Shown piece after piece: positions 33,001 to 40,500 of a stretch of DNA of 64,000 nucleotides; the first letter of the stretch is position 1, and every line of letters starts with the position of its first letter. Both the position numbers and the translations under genes were made by a program. Below the pieces are notes generated by a model. It did not search any database. It saw only the letters and a program-made list of their open reading frames with translations, and was not told the origin of the DNA. This DNA is from VXYL01 sp963666465 (GTDB lineage Bacteria > Pseudomonadota > Gammaproteobacteria > Pseudomonadales > Azotimanducaceae), in contig OY762824.1 in assembly GCA_963666465.1 (NCBI GenBank), positions 3,968,001-4,032,000 of the forward strand, given 5' to 3'.

Positions 33001-34589
33001 GGACCGATGCCGGCCTCGACACCGCCGCGACCGTGCGCGAGCTCGTCAACGGCCGCACCTATGCGTTTGCGGTGCGCGCAGTGAACGAGCGTGGCGCAGG
33101 GGAGGAGGGGACCGCCACCGCGACGCCGACCCCGGGGGTGGAGGAGGACGTGCTCCTGCGGGCATGGCTGGCGCGCTTCGGCCGCGTCGCCGGCGGCCAT
33201 GTGGTCGGCGCGGTGGATGCACGCATGCACCTGGCGGAGGATGCGGGCGGGGCGGCGGCGCCCGAGGGCGATGTCCGTCGGCCGCGGGCGCCGCCGAGGC
33301 GGACGAGCCCGGAGTCTCGGCAGCGCGAAGGCGGCCGTGTCCGCCATCGGGGCGGCACCGGCGGCCGGGTGGCGACGATCGGCTGGGGCAGCTTCCAGCC
33401 CTCGGCGGTGGCGTGGGCCGCGGCTTCGGCCGGCGCCCTGCCGGACCGGATCATGTCGCTGTCGGCGGCCGCGGCGGGGGGCGGGAGCTGGACCGCATGG
33501 GGTCGGCTCGCCGCGTCCAGGTTCGCCGGCGAGCAGCCCCGGCTCGCCATCGACGGCGCCGTGGTCACGGTCACGGGCGGCGCCGACTACTCGCAGGGGG
33601 CATTGCTGGCGGGAATCGCCCTGTCCCACAGCCTGGGCCGGGGCGACTTTGGGCTGCTGGCGACGGAAGAGTATCCGGCGCGGGCAGGCGACGAGGTGGA
33701 AAGCACCCTCACCGGGGCGTATCCCTATGTCCGGGTCGAACGCGGACCGTTCACCGGCTGGGGCATGTTCGGCAGGGGCGCCGGCAGCGTCACCCTGTTC
33801 GGCGCCGGTGGCGAGCGCTCGCATGACATCGGCGGTTCGCTCGGGGCTTTCGGCGCCAGGGGCACGCTGGCGTCGATCGGCGGGCTGCAGCTTGCCGTCA
33901 AGTCGGACGCGTTTCTCGCCAGCCTCGACACCGACACCGAAGTGACGTCGGCGACAGCGAACCGGTTTCGGCTTCTCGTCGAGGCATCTCGCGCGCTGCG
34001 CACGGATGCCGGGGCGGTGGTGTCCGCGGTCAGCGAGCTTGGCTGGCGCCTGGATGGCGGCGCGGCGGAAAAAGGCGGCGGAATGGAATTCGGCGCCGGC
34101 TTCGACTACGGCGGCCGGCGCGTGGATCTCGCCGCCAGGGCGCGCGGCCTGGTCCTGCACGGCGAGTCGGCGCTGCGGGAATGGGGCGGCGTGGTGTCGG
34201 TGGCGGTCAAGGCGCGCCCTTCGGGTCGCGGCCTGTCGTTGCGGCTGAGTCCGGGCTGGGGCGTGGCCGCGAGCGGCGCCGAGCGGCTTTGGGCGGACGG
34301 CGTGGACGGTCGGAGGGGCGACGCCGGGCGCCGCGACGTCGGCCCGCACCTGGCGGCAGAGCTTGCCTTCGCCGCGGACGTGCTTCGCGGCCGTTCCCTG
34401 GCGACTCCGTACGTCGGCCTCGATGCGAGTCGCGCGGGCGAGCGCTGGCGCGTCGGCTGGCGCATTGCGGGCCGGACGCTGCGCGTCGAGGTCGAGGCAC
34501 GCCGCAGGGCCACGGCCGGCGACCTCCGGGACGCGTTCCTGGTCCGGCTGTCGCTGCAGCCGTGGTCCGGCCGGGAGTCCTGGCGTTGA
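27003..34589 (+). CDS. Giant autotransporter: six Calx-beta, about 12 FnIII domains, C-terminal beta-barrel
   Basis: A 2,528-residue predicted surface protein. A signal peptide (AALALAVALALFGAAPASGQ, ending near residue 40) is followed by six Calx-beta domains (residues about 42-720), each with DETVILTL and HTLTITDDD motifs. A cysteine-bearing segment comes next, then about 12 fibronectin type III domains (about 860-2040; recurring VRYEYRW and FEVRAVN). After a linker (LARFGRVAGGHVVGAVDARM) a 400-residue autotransporter-type barrel (from about 2110) ends the chain. The GTG at 27003 has AGGAG seven bases upstream; a 3,250-residue frame starting earlier overlaps tssM and is not real. It lies 57 bp after tssM and its stop overlaps the next autotransporter's TTG start. 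Adhesion or host contact is likely by analogy, not shown. Confidence 0.88.
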   Translation: MKEHAEGKRDGRDRVGAKERRGTAALALAVALALFGAAPASGQTTPVAAFASSTSSVDEGTATATVTVNLSPAPTGNITLNFMLGAAGTATRNVSTTSIPTAGADFAVELTAATSVASADITVTITDDDRDEPNETVILTLVDGTGYIVGFPFTHTLTITDDDEPEASFAAAASSHGESDGTAMVTVSFDPVPHEEITLAYTLGGTARENTDYTAAGTVTVPAEASTVDIAVMVTADDEEEPDETVILTLASGMGYAVGTASMHTLTIEDDDSLVASFAAATSAYSEKAGAVDVMVSLSAAAPSGGTVVSYTVGGSADPGDHDASSGTVTVAGGATQAPIVVTIVDDTTPEGTLPETVILTLTEGSDYTVGTQSTHTLTIEDDDPISASFAVLTSSSHPENTGTVDVVVDFSPAVPPGGVTLSYSLRGTAARGDDFSAPTVKAGVGVSSVNIPVMITDDTEDEPDETVILTLEPGTGYSVGAQSTYTLTITDDDVPEASFDADTSSHGESDGTAMVRVNFDRVPHEGITLAYTLDGDATEDTDYTAVGTVTVAGGSSSVNIPVTIIDDEAHEKDETVILTLTGGTGYTVDVGATPPTHTHTLTIQANDLPEASFKARASRISENAGTVNVVVNVDPPPLDSITLMLMYSVTGSATSADDYSMLTGTVTVAGGISSVNIPVTITDDDVDESHETVVLTLTVAGRDYKLGTRRVHTLTIRDNDVDSCALGEDATQGNLLPTADAHGAGGATLEDDEELLDGEVLLKVHAPECKEDVQSYEFRFGAFSEYPSGFSEQVPRWSELTCDGVVNGVPAVCQYKLMGLSYRGYRVEVRAVYPAGSSNPIVPTYYDGDGGIDGVSVLPKTSAPGSPSNFEVTAGDETLFLAWMPPAKDGGARIVRYDYYYDKDAATSCAEISESDAGWADARVNLAPLAPDYRAVAAGLDNDADYRLCVRAVNQAGKITGAAYAAYARGTPLGVPRAPSRLLVAVRDRGVRLTWACVAANPDADGAFTEDYEYRWTSRAQSSESSVVWRRAGGTCSADGEMVEDITGLANGTEYRFEVRARNDSGPGAPIVVAATPGPAPSEPANLQAEQAGDTVTLTWNEPADGGRAIVRYECEYRCEVPVLSGSQCPAAAGTWTSCPRQPALQTSAAIPNLSAGQRYGFRVRACNLSAAVCPEDIDAGGDGTSAWAVADVLIGVVPAAPVLTVDVDDREVTVAWDAVASLGGAVLSYEYRFGADPTDLGTWRVVSGGGSARSLVASGLANGTEYTFEVRATNAFGTGAAGMATATPVAGEARVTLTATGGEREVVLTWAPATDPASILSYDYRWGRPGSLGQWQSAARATTVTVSDLGTGVDYVFEVRARTAAGPGEVSRAAARALEPGASGLPGRPVGLTVATARDRQVELRWQAPPPGAFPLSGYEYRWGVAGQDGTTFGQWQSLAPVLGISVSVPANGVAYSFEVRAVNQSGAGPAATVSATAAGGTSAPLSLVAAAGDGEVRLTWQASADGGEGGLVTYAYRYRAAGVRFGDWIDAGTEPSVVVAGLANGITYGFEVRAQTEAGSGLAATAVATPADAPAVPSVPRGFAAETLANGAVGLAWRAPSSDGGLPIVRYELRWRVGEGDFGAWSGAGGVTTERSLDGLVLGQPHTFEVRAVNAVGAGDAASATVRPATPPAVPGRLAAEAAQGAVALSWIAPEDDGGSAVVRYEYRFAASAAPFGQWRDAGAALAVTVSALDNGVEHVFEVRAVNDLGAGAAARVTATPAARPGTVALSGFGRDAAVLLRWQAPQDDGGSAVVRYEVRHRTTGGEFVEWAVAGLDLERSIGGLSNDVEHVFEVRAVNGAGAGAAATVRATPRADSVPVAPALSALAEARSVRLVWEAPADDGGAPIRRYEYRWQPAGDAFGQWFSVGLDASVTVEELINGIEYVFEVRAVNDLGAGEADSASATPADVPSAPSLALLVGAGEVDLSWGAPSDDGGLAVLRYEYRWGQEGADAGAWTDAGLDTAATVRELVNGRTYAFAVRAVNERGAGEEGTATATPTPGVEEDVLLRAWLARFGRVAGGHVVGAVDARMHLAEDAGGAAAPEGDVRRPRAPPRRTSPESRQREGGRVRHRGGTGGRVATIGWGSFQPSAVAWAAASAGALPDRIMSLSAAAAGGGSWTAWGRLAASRFAGEQPRLAIDGAVVTVTGGADYSQGALLAGIALSHSLGRGDFGLLATEEYPARAGDEVESTLTGAYPYVRVERGPFTGWGMFGRGAGSVTLFGAGGERSHDIGGSLGAFGARGTLASIGGLQLAVKSDAFLASLDTDTEVTSATANRFRLLVEASRALRTDAGAVVSAVSELGWRLDGGAAEKGGGMEFGAGFDYGGRRVDLAARARGLVLHGESALREWGGVVSVAVKARPSGRGLSLRLSPGWGVAASGAERLWADGVDGRRGDAGRRDVGPHLAAELAFAADVLRGRSLATPYVGLDASRAGERWRVGWRIAGRTLRVEVEARRRATAGDLRDAFLVRLSLQPWSGRESWR

Positions 34590-37500
34590 AGCGCCGGGCG
34601 TGGGGCCCCTTCGGGCGTCGAGGCCATTGGCTGGTGGCGGTCGCTGCGACGTTGCTGGCGACGGCGGTGCATGGACATGATGATGGAAATAATGATAGCA
34701 GTCACACGCCAACGTGCTATGTCCTCTTTGACGGCCCGAAGGACACCAGGCAGGATCTCAGCTCTGGCCAGGACCGGGTGCCCCGGATTCCCGATAGTGA
34801 TGCCTCGGTTGCAGGCCCAGACGGCAGCGGAATAGAGCTGTCCGCGGCGTGGACAGGAGGCGACTCGCTGACCGGGCTTGAAGTCTTTTGGACTCCCTCG
34901 ACTTTCAGACTCGTGGGCTCGCAAATCGTGAGCCAGGAGCGCAGTATGCTGGGAGCAAATAGACTTGTTGATCCAGGGCTAATGGACTATTCTGATCCCG
35001 CCTCTGATTCCGGCAATAATAGAGGATTCGAGGGATGGACATGGTTCCGATACAACGAGTCTGACGATAGTGATACAAATCGGGCTTTTGATAGAAGTGA
35101 CAGTAGGAATGGTCACAGACGTTTCGAATCAAATCGCGCCTGGGACGCGGAGTACTATCTTTTCAGTCACCCCAACGGCGTGAGTGCCGGTAGTCACGGG
35201 AGCACGGTGAGGCAATGGGCTCATCCCCGGCCGGCTTATCCGCGCGTTAACAATTCTGGCCAGCGGATTGGGAGCACCGGCGCTAGTAACACACGAAGGA
35301 GCGGTAGCTTTACGCGTGGCGAGGATCACGTTCTTTGCATGATGGCTGCGCCGGTTCGTAGTAGCAATGCATACGGGACTGGTGAATCGAACCATCCGAA
35401 TTTCTTCGGAAGGGGGTATAGCGATCCCTACACGGCCGGCAACGAACCCCCGCGCATGGGGGCGTACGTCACGTATTTCTATGGCTATAGAGTTGTCTCG
35501 GGCGACGAGGCGCCTACTACTATCTCTAAAATGGTGGAGAATGGCTTCCTGTATGTCACGGAGGAAAACGAGAATTCGCTCGATGTGCAGGCACCTCGAA
35601 GCTCGGAAACGCAGCACCTCAATCTCAACTGGCAATGCGTTGTCCCGGGGGAACCGGAGGACGAGATCGAGATGATGGAGAACGATGATGCGCCGGTGGC
35701 AGAAGAAGAACTCGTCCGCAGGCGCATCCGCCCGCATACGAGCCTGTCGGCGCAGCGTGCGCGGAGGCTAGGAACCGGGGTTGATCGATGTCCGGAACTG
35801 CAGAGCAGGGGGGTGAACAGTGTGGAGTTCGAGGGCCGCCCCGGGCGCCTATACGAGGTTTTCGTGGGGGCGATGCTCGTGCCGCGCCGCGGGGCGACCG
35901 ACCAAGACAACGATGGCTTGCTAGCCGCTGCCCACATGGCGTACCCGGAGGTTTATACGATGCCCTTCGACGACCATTCCGGAGAGTTCCAAAGGCACTC
36001 GGGTGCGAACGTGGTTCTTCCCGACGCGATAGATGCGGACAAGAAGGCACGGCGGAACTTGCTGCTAGCTGCCCAGGCGATCAGCGCCGGACCAACCATA
36101 GTATTTCGCGAAAATCCGGGCAGGTGTTTCAGGATAGATGCAGATATTGCGACCCACATCGTAAACCGACCAAGAAACATGAGCCTCAATCCCGAATGCA
36201 ATGATATCCTGTCCCCCCCGCCCTTGGGCTCAACGCCCCCGGGCTCAATTTACAATCTACAGAGTAACGCGACTCTTTCCAGAACTGGCACGCAGAGCTC
36301 GGAGTGGGGGAAAAGTCAATTCATGGCGCTCCCGTACGGGCAGACAATCACGGGCCTCTATACCTTCGTGCCGGACGTGCCGCAAAAGCCGATCTTCCAG
36401 CTGCGCTGTGGAGATTCAGACGATGTATTCTGTGGAGACGAGGACCGTGTGTCTGGCGCTCCGGCCGGTGGCCGCGGCTTTCCGGATGTCGTGGCGCGGA
36501 ACGGCGTCGGGGAGATCCAGATGAGGATTCGGCCGGAGCTCTCATATGGCCTGCCAACTGGTTACACCCTTCGGTGGACGGATCTCGCAGAAATTGATGC
36601 CGATCCGGTGGTCGAGCCCGTGACTGTCTTGCAGCCCCGCAAGGGAGCGCATGGTCTGGTGTCGCCTAAAGAGGACATATGGGCTTATGTCGAGATCGTG
36701 CTGGAGCCGGGCAAGTCGTACTCGCTGGAGGCGGTTGCGGAAAACGAACTGGGGCGCAACACGGGGTTTGCCGGCGTGCGGCGGGTGCTCGTCGCGGACC
36801 TGCCGGAAGTGGCGGAGCTGGAGGTGACGGCGCTGGGAGCGCGCCGGATCGGGGCATCGTGGGAACTCGAGTCAGACGGCGGCTCGGCGCTCGAACGCTT
36901 CGACTACCGCTATCAGGAATACAAGGAGGAAGAAACGTGCGGCGAGATGCCTAAGCTGGCCTGCAGCAGTGATGACGGTAAGGAGGCGCGCGATGCATGC
37001 ATGGATTGGACCAACAACAGGGAGAGGCTCGGCGCCGAGATTGATGGGCTCAAGCGCAGCGTAATGTACCACTTCGGTGTACGTGCGGTGTCCCGCGTCG
37101 GCGACGGGACGTCGAAATGGGCATGCATTACGGTGGGCACTGTGCCGTCGCCGCCGGCGGTGTCGGCTAGGAGGAGGGCGGATTGCGACGGGGATGACCT
37201 GGGAGCGGCTCGCAGCTGTTTTGACATCCACTGGTCCCCGTCCGTTTCGGGCGGCTTCCGTGTGGAAGAATACCAGTATCTCGTTCTTCCGGAGGCCGAC
37301 TTCGAAGAGCAGTTTCCGGATTTCGACGACGACCGCACGATGGGGCCGGGAGACTCCGACACGAGGTGGCAAATCGCCTGTCCGAGCACATCGCTGCCAC
37401 AGCTGCCACCAGAGGAGACCCCGACGGAGCCGTGTAAATTCAGCAGGCCGGTGGAGGACCTGGATTTCTTCACATCCTACCAAGTGCTCATGCGGGCTCG

Positions 37501-40500
37501 CAACTCGCAGGGCTGGAGCGGCGTGGCCTTCGGCGTCGTGACGACGCTTCCCGGCGCGCCGGCGAAGCCTCGGGATCTTTCCTCCGAGGCGAGGGACGGC
37601 GAGCTGGCCCTCACCTGGATTGCTGGCGCGGACAATGGCGCGCCGATAAGCGCCTATCAGTACCGGGCACGCCCGATGGGTGCGCAGGCGTGGAGCAGCT
37701 ACCGCCCCGTGCCGCCCGAATGCACCGACACCGTCGTCGGCACCGAGTGCTCGCTGGAGGTCGCGGGGCTGACCAACGGCATTGAGTACGAGGTCAAGCT
37801 CCGTGCCGTCAGCGCGGCCGGTTTCAGCGACGAGGCCGACGCCAGCGGCACGCCCCGCCTGGTGGATCTCGCCGCCGTCGTCGGCGACCTGCAGCAAGGC
37901 AGTCAGGAATGCGCGAGCTTCAAGTGCAAGGTCCCCTTCACTTGGAGCACTCCCGTGGCCGGGTGCCCCGATCGCTACGAGTACAGCTGGTCCCAGGGCG
38001 ACTGGAGGAGTGTGCGCTGTAGCCAGCAGGGCACGGCGTGCCGGCGCGCGGACGATGCGGAGGAGGACTGCGAGGGCGCCGTGCCCGAGTCGCTCGATGC
38101 CGGCACCAGCCTCGTCTTCAGGGTGCGACCCGTGCAAGGGGAGCTTGTCGGCCAGGAGACCTCGGTGACGGTGGTTATCGGCGACCCGCCGCAGGCGCCG
38201 TCGTCACCCCAGGCCACCCCCGACGACGGCCGGGTAACCCTGTCCTGGAAATCGCCGGGAGGACCCGTGCAGCACTACGAGTATCGTTTCCGCGTGGCGG
38301 CTGTGGCAGGCGCGTCGATGGGAAGCTGGTCCGACTGGAACGACGCCGGGCTGGCGCTGGAGGCGGTCATTCTCGGGCTGACCAACGACAGGGCGTACGA
38401 CTTCGAGGTGCGTGCCGTCAATGCCGCAGGGGAGGGCCCGGCGAACAGCTATAGGGTGAAACCTGTGGGCGGCGCGTCGCCACCGGGCGCGCCGGGCACG
38501 CCGCAGGTGACCGTGGGCGACGCGACGGTGACGCTGGTGTGGCCTGCCGCGAAGATGAGCGTGGCAGCGCCGGCCGGAGAGAACACGGCAACGTACGGCT
38601 GTCGCTACCGCGCCCGCGGGACGATCGCGTGGATGTCCTGCACCAGCGACACTGGCACGGACACGGATGTCATGGACACGGATCCCACGGACGATACGGC
38701 GACGGTGACGGTGGAGGGCCTCGTCAACGGCCTGACCTACGAGTTCGAGCTGTGGGCCAAAAGCAGCGCCGGCGACGATGCCTTGGAGAGCGAGCGCGTG
38801 CAGGCGGAAGCCACGCCGCTGGTGGCGCCGGCGGCGCCGGGAGCGCCGCAGAATCTGGTGGGAACGGCCGGCGACGGGCGCGTGACGTTGCGCTGGTCCC
38901 CCGCCCAAAGCGTTGACGGCGTGGCAGTTTCCGGCTACGAGCTGCGCTGGCGCCGGGTCGGCGGCGCATTCGGGGCCTGGACAGATGCCTGCGGCTTTGC
39001 CGCCGACCAGCGGGCGCGCTGTCGCGGCGTGGTGGAATGGACGGTGGAGTCGCTCGCCAACGGCACTCGTCTGCAGTTCGAGCTGCGGGCGCAGAAGGGC
39101 GAGGATCTGCGTGGGCCGGCGGCGGTGGTCTGGCTGACGCCGAGAGGCGTGCCGAACGCGCCGGTCGATCTGCGCCAGTCCGCCGCCGCCGGCGACCTCT
39201 CGGTGCAATGGCACCCGCCCGGCGACGGCGGCTCGCCGATCCTGCGCTACGAGTACCGCGTCCGCGTGGGCGAGGGCAGCTTCAGCGACTGGCAGGCGGT
39301 GGACGATCGCCTGGTCGAAAGCGGGGCGCGCTACACCCTGTTGCTTGCGGGCGTGCGCGACGACGCCGACTACGTGGTGGAGCTGCGGGCCGTCAGCGAG
39401 GCCGGCAACGGCGCCGTGGCCTCGGTGTCGAGACTGGCCGGCACCGTGGCGGACGACGCGCTGTCGGCCAGCGCCGGCGACCGCCAGGTGGAACTGCGCT
39501 GGCGCGAGGTCACCGGCGGAGACGTCGTGCGCTACGAGTACCGCTGCCTTCCGGAGGCGAGCGGCTGCACCGGCTGGGTGGATGCGCGCGAGCGCATGCG
39601 GCGGGAGGGCGGCCAGATCGTGGTCGCCGTGACCGGACTCCTCAACGGCACCAGCTACACCTTCGAAGTGCGGGGCGTGGACGCCCAGGGACAGCCGGGC
39701 GAGCCCGACCGCGTGCAGGCGACGCCGGCCGGCACGCCGGACGCGCCGACGCTGGTGGTGGCGCCGGGCGACGGCGAGGTGACGCTGACCTGGCAGCCGC
39801 CGGCGCAGCACGGCGGCGCCGCCGTGCTGCACTACGAGTATCGCTGGAGCGTCGCCGGAGGCCAGTTCGGCGCGTGGCAGGCACACCGCGCCAGCAGTCC
39901 CCGCATCGTCGTCGGCGGCCTCGCCAACGGCCGCGAGCACGTGTTCGCGCTGCGTGCCGTGAACCCGGCGGGGCCGGGGCTGGAGGCGCGGGCGGCGGCG
40001 ACGCCGGGCGCCGCGCCCGGTGCGCCGGCGCAGCTGACGGCGACTCGGGGTGACGGTGCCGTCACCCTGAGGTGGGGCGCGCCGTCAGGCGATGGCGGCG
40101 TGGCCGTGAGCGACTACCAGTATCGCTACCAGCGTGCCGACGTGGGCGGCTTCGGCGACTGGCAGTCCGTTGGCGGCGTTGCCGTGGTCACGGTCGCGGG
40201 GCTCGAGAACGGCGTCGAGTACGTGTTCGAGGTGCGCGCCGCCAATGCCGTCTTCGTCGGCGCCTTCGCCTCCGCGGCGGCGACGCCGGGCGGGGCGCCG
40301 GCCGCGCCGGCAGGGCTCGCCGCGTCGCCTGCGGACGGCCGCGTGACGCTCACCTGGAGCGCGCCGGAGACGGACGGCGGCCTCGACATCGTCCGCTACG
40401 AGGTGCGCCAGAGCGCCGAGGCGCAGATTCCCGGCGCCTGGGCGGATGTCGGCCTCGAGCTCGTCCACACCGTGGAAGGATTGACCAACGACGTTCCCTA

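Noticed and set aside
24837..34589. A 3,250-codon plus-strand frame
   Set aside because: Its first 720 codons overlap tssM out of frame and have no protein-like pattern. The real start with ribosome site and signal peptide is GTG 27003.
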